Notes under the pieces: model-generated
Told to the model about the DNA's origin: nothing
Seen by the model: the letters and a program-made list of their open reading frames with translations, nothing else
Databases searched by the model: none
Made by a program: the position numbers and the translations under genes
Part shown: piece after piece, positions 8,182-17,031 of the stretch
How the letters are laid out: the number at the start of each line of letters is the position of its first letter
How positions within the stretch are numbered: the first letter of the stretch is position 1
Source: Gordonia malaquae NBRC 108250
Lineage (GTDB): Bacteria > Actinomycetota > Actinomycetes > Mycobacteriales > Mycobacteriaceae
Assembly: GCF_000344135.1 (NCBI RefSeq)
Contig: NZ_BAOP01000005.1
Coordinates: 62,001-126,000, forward strand
Reading direction: 5' to 3'
Length of the DNA: 64,000 nucleotides

Positions 8182-9690
8182 ATGACCACCACGTTCGATC
8201 TCCCCGATTCGCCTCTTGAACTTGCTCATCTGCAGGACGCGGTGGCTGCGAAGCTGTCGTCCGTCTCGCTGACGTCGATGACCGACGACGATGTCCTGCG
8301 CACCGCGGATGTGCTCGAGCGTTCACATCGCCGGTCCGACGGCGTGGACGCCCGCCTTTACGCAGAGGTCTCCACCCGTGGCGCATACCGCAAGGCCGGT
8401 GCTCAGACTCCGGGTAAGTACCTCACCGCAGTCCTGCGCCTGGGCCTCGGTGCTAGCAAGCGCCGCGTCGCCGCAGCGTTGGCGATCAGCCCGATGTACA
8501 ACTACTCGGGCGACCAGCTCGACCCGACCCTGCCGGCCACGGCAGCAGCCGTGGCCGATGGTGATCTGTCGGTCGATCACGTCAGTGAGATCGTCGCCGT
8601 GATCGACGAGATCCCCGCCGCGATTCCCGCCGAGGACAAGGCTCGTGCTGAGCAGGAGCTCGCCGAACTGTCCCGGCAGTTGACCCCGGAGGGGACCCGG
8701 GAAGTCGGACGCCGCATCCTGGCACACCTCGACCCCGACGGTTCGCTGACCGACGACGCAGACCGCGCACGCACCCGCGGATTTGCGATCCAACCGCAAG
8801 ACAAGCGGCTGATGTCCAAGATCCGGGCGCAACTGTCGCCGTCGCTTCGAGCAAAACTCGAAGCAATCCTCACCCTCTGGGCCGAGCCGGGGATGAACAA
8901 CCCGGACGACCCGGAGTCCCCGCACGGGACTGCCTACGGTGCCGACGCCGAGGCCCTCGCCGCCGCCCGCGAACGCGACACCCGGTCACAGTCCCAGCGC
9001 AACCACGACGCGCTCGAAGCGATGCTCGACCACCTTTTGGCGAACGGCGCGCTCGGTGATTCCGTCGCCCTCCCCTCACACCTTGTGGTCACCGCTTCGC
9101 TGGAGGACCTCGAGAACCGGGCGGGTGTTGCGGTCACCGCCACCGGCACACGCTTGCCGGTCACTGATCTGGTCGACATCGCCGCCGATGCGACGCCGTG
9201 GCTTGAAGTGTTCGAGGATCAGTCCTCGCAGATCCTGCACCTGGGTCGCGGCAAGCGCCTCGCCTCGCTGGCTCAGCGGCTCGCGTTGTTCGGTCGGGAC
9301 CGCGGATGCACCGCGCCCGGATGCACCACCCCGTGGTCACGGACTCAGGCGCATCACATGCCTGACTGGCAAGACGGCGGACCCACCGACATCGACCACC
9401 TCGGCGGGGCCTGCGGAGGCCACAACCGCAGCGTCTCCACCAAACCCGGCGGATGGGAGACCACCGTCCTCACCTCTGGCCCGTTCAAGGGCCGGGTCGG
9501 ATGGCGGCCCACCGGCTCGAACCAGCCGTGGAAGGTCAACCACTCGCTCCAGCCGGAGAAGCTCCTCCCCGCGATCCGGGCAACTAAGTCCGGGGCGGCG
9601 GTCGAGAAGTGGTTGTCGTGCCGGATCCCGGCACCGCCACCGGGACCGCCGGGCCCAGCGGGGGTCGACGTGGTGCGGAACCCCGCCTGA
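8182..9690 (+). CDS. DUF222 / HNH endonuclease-domain protein (13E12 type)
   Basis: About 502 residues. The N-terminal two thirds match the DUF222 (13E12 repeat) family. The C-terminal FGRDRGCTAPGC..., with QAHHMPDW.DGG.TD..., GACGGHN, is the Cys/His-containing HNH nuclease motif. Many actinobacteria carry multiple copies; the role is unsettled. AAGGGAG lies nine bases before ATG 8182 and directly against an in-frame ATG at 8173, so 8182 is preferred. The gene ends inside a bidirectional hairpin and converges on the CHAP gene. Confidence 0.88.
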   Translation: MTTTFDLPDSPLELAHLQDAVAAKLSSVSLTSMTDDDVLRTADVLERSHRRSDGVDARLYAEVSTRGAYRKAGAQTPGKYLTAVLRLGLGASKRRVAAALAISPMYNYSGDQLDPTLPATAAAVADGDLSVDHVSEIVAVIDEIPAAIPAEDKARAEQELAELSRQLTPEGTREVGRRILAHLDPDGSLTDDADRARTRGFAIQPQDKRLMSKIRAQLSPSLRAKLEAILTLWAEPGMNNPDDPESPHGTAYGADAEALAAARERDTRSQSQRNHDALEAMLDHLLANGALGDSVALPSHLVVTASLEDLENRAGVAVTATGTRLPVTDLVDIAADATPWLEVFEDQSSQILHLGRGKRLASLAQRLALFGRDRGCTAPGCTTPWSRTQAHHMPDWQDGGPTDIDHLGGACGGHNRSVSTKPGGWETTVLTSGPFKGRVGWRPTGSNQPWKVNHSLQPEKLLPAIRATKSGAAVEKWLSCRIPAPPPGPPGPAGVDVVRNPA

Positions 9691-9705
9691 GCTGGTCAGG
9701 CGGGG
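9681..9705. terminator. Bidirectional 10-bp stem-loop overlapping HNH stop codon
   Basis: CCCCGCCTGA and TCAGGCGGGG pair perfectly around a five-base loop between two convergent genes; the HNH stop codon is part of the left arm. Confidence 0.85.
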
Positions 9706-9718
9706 ACACCGCCGTGCT

Positions 9719-10342
9719 CTACAGCACGCCGATCCCGACCAGTCCACGATCCGACAGGTCGAACCGGCTGATCCGGACGTGCCCGCCCCATTCGTTGCCG
9801 CCGACGGTGGTGACGACCCCGTCGTCGACGGTCAGCACGATGTTGGTGTGCTGCCGGAACGGGCTGTCGTGGCCGTACAGCATGACGTCGCCGAGTTTTG
9901 GCGTGTAGCCGGATCCCGCGGGCCGGAATCGCTTCTCCGACTGGAAGTACTCGGTGAGCGTGTACACGCCGGGGATGCGCCAGCTGCCGGAGTTCGGGTT
10001 GCTGAACTCGCGTCCGGCGGCACGCATCACCCAGCTGACGAAGTCGGCGCACCACTGCTCCTCGACGCCTTCCGAGTACTTGGTTCCCGCCGGCTGCGCG
10101 TCGAACTCGGCGCGTGTGACGCTCACCAGTTTCGCCTGGACCGGTGTCAGCAGAGCGGTGTCGACCGCAGGATACGCACGGTTGCGGCTGTCGAGCCATG
10201 CCTGCGCGGTGCGCACGGCACCGGTCTGAAATGCGACCACAGTGCCTGCGGCGAGAACCGCGATGACGACTCCGAGTGCGATCAACACACGACGGCGTCG
10301 TCGAGGGTGCCGTGAGTCCGTGTGTTCGGCTTCGGTGATCAT
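9719..10342 (-). CDS. Membrane-anchored CHAP-domain protein (cell-wall amidase/peptidase-like)
   Basis: 207 residues from ATG 10342. A basic stretch (RRRRR, about residues 13-17) precedes a single hydrophobic segment (residues 18-38), giving an extracytoplasmic C-terminal domain. That domain carries QWCADFVSWVMRAAG (Cys nucleophile), KLGDVMLYG and HTNIVLTV with a downstream GGNEWGG, the CHAP arrangement of Cys and His. A role in peptidoglycan hydrolysis or cross-link processing is inferred. It lies 70 bp downstream of ligD on the same strand. An upstream in-frame start at 10393 is possible but would place extra residues before the basic patch. Confidence 0.82.
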   Translation of the reverse strand: MITEAEHTDSRHPRRRRRVLIALGVVIAVLAAGTVVAFQTGAVRTAQAWLDSRNRAYPAVDTALLTPVQAKLVSVTRAEFDAQPAGTKYSEGVEEQWCADFVSWVMRAAGREFSNPNSGSWRIPGVYTLTEYFQSEKRFRPAGSGYTPKLGDVMLYGHDSPFRQHTNIVLTVDDGVVTTVGGNEWGGHVRISRFDLSDRGLVGIGVL

Positions 10343-10412
10343 GACCGCCAACGGTAGCCGAATGTCCGGTGTGCGCGATCGGTCGAGCCGCATCCTCCAA
10401 CCGGATGCTCCC

Positions 10413-12341
10413 TTACAGATCTCCGGGGAGCTTGTCTCGCCGGACGCCCCGCCAACTGGGATGACGTAGATGCCCGGTGGACGTCCAATCCATGAATCGG
10501 ACGTCGGCCACGATCTTCGGCAGGACCCAGGTGGCGCTCGACGCGACCGGTTTGTCGAGGCTCCCGATGAACGGGCTCCGGCCGATGATCAGCGGTTTCA
10601 GCTCTTCGTGGAGTGCGTCGAGATCGGCGTCGGTGAAGCCGGTGCCGACGCGTCCGATGTAGCGGAGGCCGGTATCGGTGGGCAGGCCGATCAGGAGCGA
10701 CCCGATCGATCCGGACCGGCTGCCGCGGCCGGGGCGGAACCCGCCGACGACCACTTCGATGTCGTTCCAGTTCTTGTGCTTACGCCAGTCCGCGCTGCGT
10801 CGCCCGTACTGATACGTGGAGGTGCGGCGCTTGGCGACCACACCCTCCCACCCCTGCTCGCGTGCGTGTTCGGCGGCGGCGGCACCGGGGCCGGGCAGCA
10901 GCGGAGGGACGTCGGCGATGGATGCCGCGGTGATCACCGGTGTCAGCTCGTCGAGCACTGCGCGCCGCTGCTCCCAGGGCGCCGACGTCAGGTCGGTTCC
11001 GTTCAGTTCGAGCACGTCGAACACCATGTACCGGAGGGTGAACTCCTCGTCGCGGTGATGCCGCGACGCCAGCAGCGTGAAGTCGGTGCGGCCGGTCGCA
11101 TCGAGAGCGACCATCTCGCCGTCGAGGAGGACGTCGAAGCCGCGAAGTACCGTTCCGAGTTCACGCAGCTCAGGAAAGTCTGCGGTCATGTCGATTCCCG
11201 ACCGCGACGACAGGCTGACATCGCCGTCGGTGTGTCGAGCCAGGATGCGGTATCCGTCCCACTTGCCTTCGAACGCCCATGCGTCGTCGGTCAACCCGTC
11301 GATCAGCTCATCGGCCGCGAGCATCGGGCGGGGTCCGCGGGAGCCTCCCGTGACGACAGTCGGGCCCACTGGCTTCGGCGGCGACGAGCGCAGTCTCGAC
11401 GACTTCGATTTGCGGTACTCGCCGAGATCGACGGGTGCGCTCGCGATCGGGACCACGGGCGGGTCGAGGTCGGCGAGCAGGTCGCCGGACTCCCGGTGTC
11501 GTTCCAGCACGTCGCGGTAGTCGAGCTGAGCGATCGTCGGATCGGCGAGTTCGTCCCACGTTCGGGGTGCGGCGACCCACGGATGCTCCCGGCCGCGTAG
11601 GGAGTACGGCGCAAGGGTCGTCTTCGCGGCCGTGTTCTGGCTCCAGTCGAGGAACACCTTCGACTGGCGTGCGGCCTTCGCCATCGTCGCGGTGACCTCG
11701 GTCGGGTGTGCGGCCGCGAGCGACGTCGCGATCTGTTTGGCGACGGCGCGTGCCGATTCGCACTTCACCGGCTTGGGGAACCGTGCGTACACGTGAATCC
11801 CCTTACCGCCGCTGGTGACGGGGAACGAGGGCAGCCCGGCGTCGGCGAGAACGTCGCGAATGGCGATCGCGACCTCGGCGCAGCGGTGGAGGCTCACGTC
11901 GGGCCCGGGGTCGAGGTCGATGACGAGGCGGTCTGTTCGACGGGATTCGTCTCCGGCGGAACCGATTCCGGAGAGATCGATCCGCCATTGGGGGACATGC
12001 AGTTCGAGCGCGGCCATCTGGGCCAGCCACACCAGGTCGGCGGCCGATCGTGCGACGGGGTACACGGTCTTGCTCTCGGAGTGCTCGATGGTGAAGCGGG
12101 CCAACCAGTCCGGCGTGCCGGGAGGAAGAGCCTTCTCGAAGAACGGGCCCGACCCGGTTCCATGCGGCCACCGTTTGCGGGTGATCGGGCGTGACGCGAC
12201 GTGCGGGAGCATCGTGTCGGCGATCTCGATGACGTACTGGATCACATCGAACTTGCGGGTCCCGGCCTCCGGGTACATCACCTTCTCGAGGTTGGTGACG
12301 GTGATGTGGCGGCCGTCGACCTCCAGCTTGGAACCGGGCAT
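10413..12341 (-). CDS. ligD: ATP-dependent DNA ligase LigD, Pol and ligase domains, no PE nuclease domain
   Basis: 642 residues. Residues 1 to about 290 are the LigD polymerase/primase domain, with metal-binding DLDPG (D142, D144), SGGKGIHVY (177-185) and LDWSQN (D232). Residues about 340-642 are the ATP-dependent ligase, with nucleotidyl-transfer motif FEGKWDGYR (K360), later EGVVAKRR and a C-terminal OB-fold ending in SWRGVR.DK. The phosphoesterase domain that sits between these in M. tuberculosis LigD (759 residues) is absent; only a 40-residue linker remains. Together with divergent Ku it should carry out non-homologous end joining. The start follows the conserved N-terminus; no Shine-Dalgarno is visible. 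Confidence 0.95.
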   Translation of the reverse strand: MPGSKLEVDGRHITVTNLEKVMYPEAGTRKFDVIQYVIEIADTMLPHVASRPITRKRWPHGTGSGPFFEKALPPGTPDWLARFTIEHSESKTVYPVARSAADLVWLAQMAALELHVPQWRIDLSGIGSAGDESRRTDRLVIDLDPGPDVSLHRCAEVAIAIRDVLADAGLPSFPVTSGGKGIHVYARFPKPVKCESARAVAKQIATSLAAAHPTEVTATMAKAARQSKVFLDWSQNTAAKTTLAPYSLRGREHPWVAAPRTWDELADPTIAQLDYRDVLERHRESGDLLADLDPPVVPIASAPVDLGEYRKSKSSRLRSSPPKPVGPTVVTGGSRGPRPMLAADELIDGLTDDAWAFEGKWDGYRILARHTDGDVSLSSRSGIDMTADFPELRELGTVLRGFDVLLDGEMVALDATGRTDFTLLASRHHRDEEFTLRYMVFDVLELNGTDLTSAPWEQRRAVLDELTPVITAASIADVPPLLPGPGAAAAEHAREQGWEGVVAKRRTSTYQYGRRSADWRKHKNWNDIEVVVGGFRPGRGSRSGSIGSLLIGLPTDTGLRYIGRVGTGFTDADLDALHEELKPLIIGRSPFIGSLDKPVASSATWVLPKIVADVRFMDWTSTGHLRHPSWRGVRRDKLPGDL

Positions 12342-12346
12342 GCGTC

Positions 12347-12386
12347 GATTCTGCCCCTCCCCGGCGCCGTCGGGCGTGGCAGAATC
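12347..12386. promoter_or_regulatory. Mirrored divergent promoter of ligD and ku
   Basis: The 51-bp spacer contains GATTCTGCC (12347-12355) and its exact complement GGCAGAATC (12378-12386). Read on each coding strand this gives GGCAGAATC ending 5-6 bases before the start codon. CAGAAT therefore sits 7 bases (ku) and 6 bases (ligD) from each ATG, where leaderless -10 boxes lie. Neither gene has a Shine-Dalgarno. Confidence 0.5.
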
Positions 12387-12392
12387 AGTTTC

Positions 12393-13178
12393 ATGCGTTC
12401 GATCTGGAAGGGTGACCTCAGCTTTGGCCTGGTGAACGTGCCGGTCAAGGTGTATTCCGCGACGGAGAGTCACGACCGGAGCTCGCATCAGGTCGACGCA
12501 TCCGACGGCACCCGCATCCGCTACCGCCGCGTCCGGGAGGGCACCGACACCGAGGTCGAGTTCGCGAGCATCGCCAACTCGTACGAATCGGAGTCGGGCG
12601 AGCCGGTGATCCTCACCAAAGACGATCTCGCGCAGCTGCCGGTCACCCGCAGCCCGGAGATCGCGATCCTCGAGTTCGTGCCGATCGATCAGGTCGACCC
12701 GATCTACTTCGACAAGCCGTATTATCTGGAGCCGTCGTCGAAATCGCCGAAAGCGTACGTCCTCCTGGCGAAGGCGCTGGAACGGACCGAACGTCTCGCG
12801 ATCGCCAACTTCACCCTGCGCAACAAGACCCGCCTGGCGGCGTTGCGTGTCATCGACGGTGTGATGACCCTGCAGACCCTGCTCTGGCCCGACGAAGTCC
12901 GCGTGCCCGACTTCGCGTTCCAGTCGGCCGACGTGCAGATCCGCGACGCCGAACTGGACATGGCCGCGTCGCTGATCGAGACGATGGCCTCGGACTTCGA
13001 TCCGTCGCAGTTCGAGGACACCTATCAGATCGAACTCGCCAAGCTGATCGAGGCGAAAGCCGGCGGCGGCGACGCGTTCGTCGAACCGGAAGCGAAGCCG
13101 GAGGACGACGGTGACGATGAGGTGGCCGATCTCCTCGCCGCGCTCCGCGCGTCGGTCAAGGATCGTGCCGCGGGCTGA
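12393..13178 (+). CDS. ku: Non-homologous end-joining protein Ku
   Basis: 261 residues, close to the 273 of mycobacterial Ku. The N-terminus MRSIWKGDLSFGLVNVPVKVY is diagnostic for bacterial Ku. The conserved DQVDPIYFDKPYYLEP and LRNKTRLAALR segments of the DNA-encircling core follow. The C-terminus is acidic (EDDGDDE near 242-248) with only a short extension. As a homodimer it binds double-strand DNA ends and recruits LigD, which is divergently encoded 51 bp away. ATG 12393 begins exactly at the conserved N-terminus. Confidence 0.97.
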   Translation: MRSIWKGDLSFGLVNVPVKVYSATESHDRSSHQVDASDGTRIRYRRVREGTDTEVEFASIANSYESESGEPVILTKDDLAQLPVTRSPEIAILEFVPIDQVDPIYFDKPYYLEPSSKSPKAYVLLAKALERTERLAIANFTLRNKTRLAALRVIDGVMTLQTLLWPDEVRVPDFAFQSADVQIRDAELDMAASLIETMASDFDPSQFEDTYQIELAKLIEAKAGGGDAFVEPEAKPEDDGDDEVADLLAALRASVKDRAAG

Positions 13179-13188
13179 CTCCGCCCGA

Positions 13189-14163
13189 TCATGAGGTGAT
13201 GAGGTCCCACAGGCCAGACGAGCCTGCGGCGACCGCGGCGTCGGCGACTGCGCGATCCCACGACGCGACGGAACCGAACTCGTTGCGCCAGGCCAACGCG
13301 GGCCTGCTGAACCGGTGGAGACGATGCTCCGCAGTGGTGCCCATCGCCCCGTGAACCTGGTGCCCTCCGCGCACGACGACGGATGCGGCGTGGCCGACAC
13401 ACGATCGAGCGACCGCGATTCGAAAAGCGGTGGAACCCGCCCAGTCGTTCCGCACCGCTTCGGTGAGCGCCGCTTCCGTCGCCGACCGGGCGAGCGCCGT
13501 CTCAGCGGCCATGTCGGCGACGGTGTGCTGCACTGCCTGGAAGCGGGAGAGCGGCCGCCCGAACTGGGTGCGCGCGGACGTGTGATCGAGCGACAGTTGA
13601 AGGATCGTGTCCAGCGCGCCGACGGTCGCAGCGGCGCGCGCGAGAGCGCCACGCAGGCGGAACATTTCGCCGGTGTCGTCGGGAACACGGTTCCAGGCGG
13701 AGGCGCCGGCATGAACGTGCACTCGATCCCGCGGCTCGCCGGCTCGGTTCCATCCCGCCGTCACATCGACCTCCGATCGCGGGAGATCTGCCACCGCCCA
13801 TCCGTGGTCGACGGCTCGGAGCGCCACGATCCGCTCGGATTCGGCGGCCCATCCGACCCCGGTGGCCACCCCGTCGTCGTTGATGATGCAGGCGGTCCGG
13901 CGAGCGTCGCTCGACGGGAGGTGCGCGCGCCGCAGCAGCCAGCCTGCGAGCAGGTCGTGCTCGACGTACGGGATGGCGACGCCGGCGGTCGCCGCCGCGG
14001 TGATCAGCGCGGACGCCTCCGGCCATCCGGCGCCGCTGCCGCCGACCGCCTCCGGCGCTGTGAGACGCGCGAGCCCGAGGTCTACGAGCCGCGGCCAGGG
14101 GTCGTCGACCTCGGTGCGGAGAATGTCGTTCATCAGGGCGATGAGGTCCGGATCGACGGTCAT
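13189..14163 (-). CDS. Acyl-CoA dehydrogenase-like protein (C-terminal half of a FadE pair)
   Basis: 324 residues. The N-terminus is divergent, but the C-terminal half has the acyl-CoA dehydrogenase features LDHTSARTQFGRPLSRFQAVQH and an HQVHGAMGTTAEHRLHRF helix. The shortened N-terminus and the 1-bp TGATG overlap with the upstream acyl-CoA dehydrogenase gene resemble FadE heterodimers of actinobacterial steroid side-chain degradation, where two unlike subunits form an alpha2beta2 enzyme. Heterodimer formation is inferred from context. No obvious catalytic Glu can be assigned. Confidence 0.85.
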   Translation of the reverse strand: MTVDPDLIALMNDILRTEVDDPWPRLVDLGLARLTAPEAVGGSGAGWPEASALITAAATAGVAIPYVEHDLLAGWLLRRAHLPSSDARRTACIINDDGVATGVGWAAESERIVALRAVDHGWAVADLPRSEVDVTAGWNRAGEPRDRVHVHAGASAWNRVPDDTGEMFRLRGALARAAATVGALDTILQLSLDHTSARTQFGRPLSRFQAVQHTVADMAAETALARSATEAALTEAVRNDWAGSTAFRIAVARSCVGHAASVVVRGGHQVHGAMGTTAEHRLHRFSRPALAWRNEFGSVASWDRAVADAAVAAGSSGLWDLITS

Positions 14164-15272
14164 CAGCGCATCCCCAGTCCGCGTGCGATCACGCCGCGCA
14201 ACACTTCGTTGGTTCCGCCTCGGAGCGTGAAACCGGGACGTTGATCGGTAGCGGTCGAGACGAGTCGAGCCAACTCGGGTTGGTGGACATCGTCGCCGAG
14301 AATGACGTCGACGTCGTCTGCGATGTCACCTTCGAGTGTTGTCCCGAGCACCTTCACGACGGCGGCGGCGACGTCCGCGTCGTGACCTGCGGCGAGGGTG
14401 TGAGCCACCGACTCCGACATCGTGTGCAGCCCGGCGAGGCGAGCGATGTTCGCGCCGAAGGCCGGTGACGAGCGTGCCAGATCAGGTTCATCGGCGAGCT
14501 TCGCCACCAGCGGGAACGTGGACAGGAATCGCTCGGGTCCGCTGCGCTCGAACGCCAACTCGCTTGTCACCTGCAGCCAGCCGTTTCCGATGTCGCCGAA
14601 CACCATCTCGTCGGGGACGAAGACGTCGTCGAGGAGCACCTCGTTGAAGTGGTGAGAACCGTTCATCGATCTGATCGGCGACACGGTCACTCCTGGACCG
14701 CGCAGGTCCACGATGAACTGAGACAACCCCGCGTGACGGTCGGAGGTGTCGAGCGGTGAGGTGCGGGCGAGGCAGATGAAGTAGTGCGCTGCGTGAGCGC
14801 CGGACGTCCAGACCTTGACGCCGCGGACCCGCCAGCCGCCGTCCACCTGCTCGGCCCGGGTGCGAACGGCCGCGAGATCACTGCCCGCGTCGGGCTCGCT
14901 CATGCCGATTCCGAAGAACACTTCGCCGGCGACGATCCCGGGCAGTAGTCGCCGGCGCTGCGACTCGGTTCCGAACTTGAGGAGCGAGGGCGCGATCTGA
15001 CGGTCGGCGATCCAGTGTGCGCCGACGGGTGCTCCTGCGGCGAGCAGTTCCTCGGTCACGGCGAATCGCTCGACGTGGCTGCGCCCGTGGCCTCCGTACT
15101 CGGTCGGAACAGTCATGCCGATCCATCCGCGGTGCGCGAGGCGTCGCGTGAACGCCTCGTCCCAGCCGGTCAACCAGCAGTCGACCATCGGAGTGAACCG
15201 TCCGTGCGCGAGCTCGTCGGCGACGAACTCGCGCACGTCTGCGCGCAGCTCGGCCAGCGTTCGGTCAGTCAT
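14163..15272 (-). CDS. Acyl-CoA dehydrogenase (FadE)
   Basis: 369 residues. Signatures include GMTVPTEYGGHGRS, FFGIGMSEPDAGSDLAAVRT (FAD/substrate loop), VWTSGAHAAHY and a C-terminal RGGTNEVLRGVIARGLG. It oxidises an acyl-CoA to the 2-enoyl-CoA with FAD. The distal gene overlaps by 1 bp, suggesting the two are made together. ATG 15272 has GAGGTGG eight bases upstream; an in-frame GTG at 15281 is less well placed. It is divergent from the DUF4334 gene at 15341. Confidence 0.93.
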   Translation of the reverse strand: MTDRTLAELRADVREFVADELAHGRFTPMVDCWLTGWDEAFTRRLAHRGWIGMTVPTEYGGHGRSHVERFAVTEELLAAGAPVGAHWIADRQIAPSLLKFGTESQRRRLLPGIVAGEVFFGIGMSEPDAGSDLAAVRTRAEQVDGGWRVRGVKVWTSGAHAAHYFICLARTSPLDTSDRHAGLSQFIVDLRGPGVTVSPIRSMNGSHHFNEVLLDDVFVPDEMVFGDIGNGWLQVTSELAFERSGPERFLSTFPLVAKLADEPDLARSSPAFGANIARLAGLHTMSESVAHTLAAGHDADVAAAVVKVLGTTLEGDIADDVDVILGDDVHQPELARLVSTATDQRPGFTLRGGTNEVLRGVIARGLGMR

Positions 15273-15340
15273 CGGCACCACCTCGAAAGAGACTTTGTGA
15301 GGAGTGACACTACCCCTGGCCGAGCGTATGCTCGGTGAGC

Positions 15341-15817
15341 ATGAGTCAACTTACGGAACCTCAGGCAGTGGCCGACTTCCAGCGCAGGGCCGAGTCTCAG
15401 CAGATCAGCGATCCCGCCGAACTCGATGCCATCTGGGCCGCACTTCCGACCGTGACGATCGACGACGTGATCGGCGATTGGCGAGGAGGCGAGCTGCCGT
15501 CGGGACACCGGCTCGACGGCAGCCTCGCACAGGTGGGCTGGCACGGCAAGTGGCTGCGGAGTCGGTACGACGTCGCGCCGATGGTCTGCCGTGGCGCCGA
15601 CGGCGAGCTCTACTCGAACCTGGAGATAGGAAAGGGCGCCGCCAGCCTGTGGAACGTCGAGTTCCGAGGTGAGCTGACGGCGACCATGGTCTACGACGGG
15701 CAGCCCGTCTTCGATCACTTCAAGCGCGTCGACGAGAACACGTTGATGGGGATCATGAACGGAAGCACGTCACTCGTGCGTGACGAGCACTTCTACTTCT
15801 TCCTCGTCCGCGAGTGA
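15341..15817 (+). CDS. GXWXG / DUF4334 domain protein
   Basis: 158 residues. The GDWRGGELPSG segment is the GXWXG motif. The following region with GWHGKWLRSRYDVAPMVCR and LMGIMNG...FYFFLVRE matches DUF4334, the usual partner domain. The function is not established. TATGCT lies eight bases before ATG 15341, a leaderless promoter candidate; GTG 15335 is an alternative start. The last 48 bp overlap the 3' end of the convergent CopD-like gene. Confidence 0.83.
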   Translation: MSQLTEPQAVADFQRRAESQQISDPAELDAIWAALPTVTIDDVIGDWRGGELPSGHRLDGSLAQVGWHGKWLRSRYDVAPMVCRGADGELYSNLEIGKGAASLWNVEFRGELTATMVYDGQPVFDHFKRVDENTLMGIMNGSTSLVRDEHFYFFLVRE

Positions 15818-16942
15818 CGCATCGCGACGCTCGAGGCCGCGGATCGTCGCCGTGCAGCCCGCGACGGCGAGAGCGATGAGGGCGAAACCGAGGCCGAACG
15901 TCCCCCAGTCGAACGGGCCCGCGTCGGCCTGGCCGTCCATCTTTCGGGCCGAGCCGGACAGGAATGGCACGATCACGAGGATCGCGAATGCGGCGAGAGC
16001 CTCGGCGATCACCACGCGGGGGAACTCGCCGAGCGCGAGCTGAGCGAAGGTCCGTTCGTCGCCTGCGACCCGCGCACGGCGGATCTTCGGGATCAGGACC
16101 AGGGCGTTGTACGTTCCCGCTCCGATCATGAACGCGACGAGGATCAGTTTGATCAGCAGGAATCGTCCGTACGACGTGGTCACGAACTGGCTGAACGAAC
16201 CGAGGTGCACCCAGGTGAGCCAGACTCCGGAGACGGTGATCGCGATGACCGCGCCCATCGCCCAGGTGCTGAAACGGGACCACATCTGCTCCCACGCGCC
16301 CGCTTCGTCCGTGGACCCTTCTCCGCCCCCGCGACGACGGGCGGCGACGACGCCCGCGGCGGCGAGGACTACGAGACCGCCGACCCAGATGTCGGCGGCG
16401 AGGATGTGCGCCAGCTTGAGTTCGCGGTTCGCGATCTTGTTGAGGCTCGTGGACGCAAGGGTGATGCTCGGCATCGCGGCAGCGAGGATGGATGTGACGA
16501 ATCCGGCCGACGCCAGGCGGGGAGTCGGAGTGGCCGCGAGGTTCCAGAGGATCGCCGCCAGCGCGATGAACAGCACGAACTGGACGGTTCCCATGACTCC
16601 GCCGGACATCCAGGTGCCGTCGTCCTTGGGCAGCGTCAGGTAGTCGGTCGCGTGGGTGAACGATGCTGCCTGCGACCACGACACGTCGAGGTCGGACTTC
16701 GTCACACGCGCCACGTACTGGAAGAAGCCGCCGAGAAGCGCCAGGACCGCGACGGGGCGGGCGAGCGACGCGAGAGCGGCTTCGGTGCGACCGTCGCGGG
16801 CCCGGCTCGGCAACAGGTACGCCAATGCCAGGCACAGTCCCGTCGCGAACGACAGTGCGGTGAAATACCCGATGGTGGTCATGATCTGCCACGCGGGTTT
16901 TGATGCGGGCGCCGCGGCGGCCAGCGAGGTTAGGCTATCCAT
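15770..16942 (-). CDS. CopD-family membrane protein (copper resistance/import-like)
   Basis: 390 residues with about nine hydrophobic segments. The CopD-like region includes KLAHILAADIWVGGLVVLAAAG (the conserved H..A...W.GG core) and GRFLLIKLILVAFMIGAGTYN. Family members move copper across the membrane or stabilise periplasmic copper proteins; the role here is inferred. ATG 16942 is used because the sequence before it has no family character. The gene is divergent from the 2-hydroxyacid oxidase and its 3' end overlaps the DUF4334 gene by 48 bp. Confidence 0.82.
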   Translation of the reverse strand: MDSLTSLAAAAPASKPAWQIMTTIGYFTALSFATGLCLALAYLLPSRARDGRTEAALASLARPVAVLALLGGFFQYVARVTKSDLDVSWSQAASFTHATDYLTLPKDDGTWMSGGVMGTVQFVLFIALAAILWNLAATPTPRLASAGFVTSILAAAMPSITLASTSLNKIANRELKLAHILAADIWVGGLVVLAAAGVVAARRRGGGEGSTDEAGAWEQMWSRFSTWAMGAVIAITVSGVWLTWVHLGSFSQFVTTSYGRFLLIKLILVAFMIGAGTYNALVLIPKIRRARVAGDERTFAQLALGEFPRVVIAEALAAFAILVIVPFLSGSARKMDGQADAGPFDWGTFGLGFALIALAVAGCTATIRGLERRDASLADEEEVEVLVTHE

Positions 16943-17031
16943 AAGAGCTAGAACTCTAAGCGTTTCCTGAGAACAAGCGCAAGGGGTGGTGCGCGAGCGG
17001 GCTGTGAATGACGTGGGCCACAATGGTTCCC

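Noticed and set aside
8182-9690. DUF222-HNH gene as part of a phage-defence island or mobile intron
   Set aside because: No restriction, CRISPR, recombinase or intron features surround it. The family is common and scattered in actinobacteria.
12342-13712. N-terminal extension of ligD by over 450 residues
   Set aside because: The extension is antisense to ku and part of a fadE gene and lacks homology; the LigD Pol domain begins at ATG 12341.
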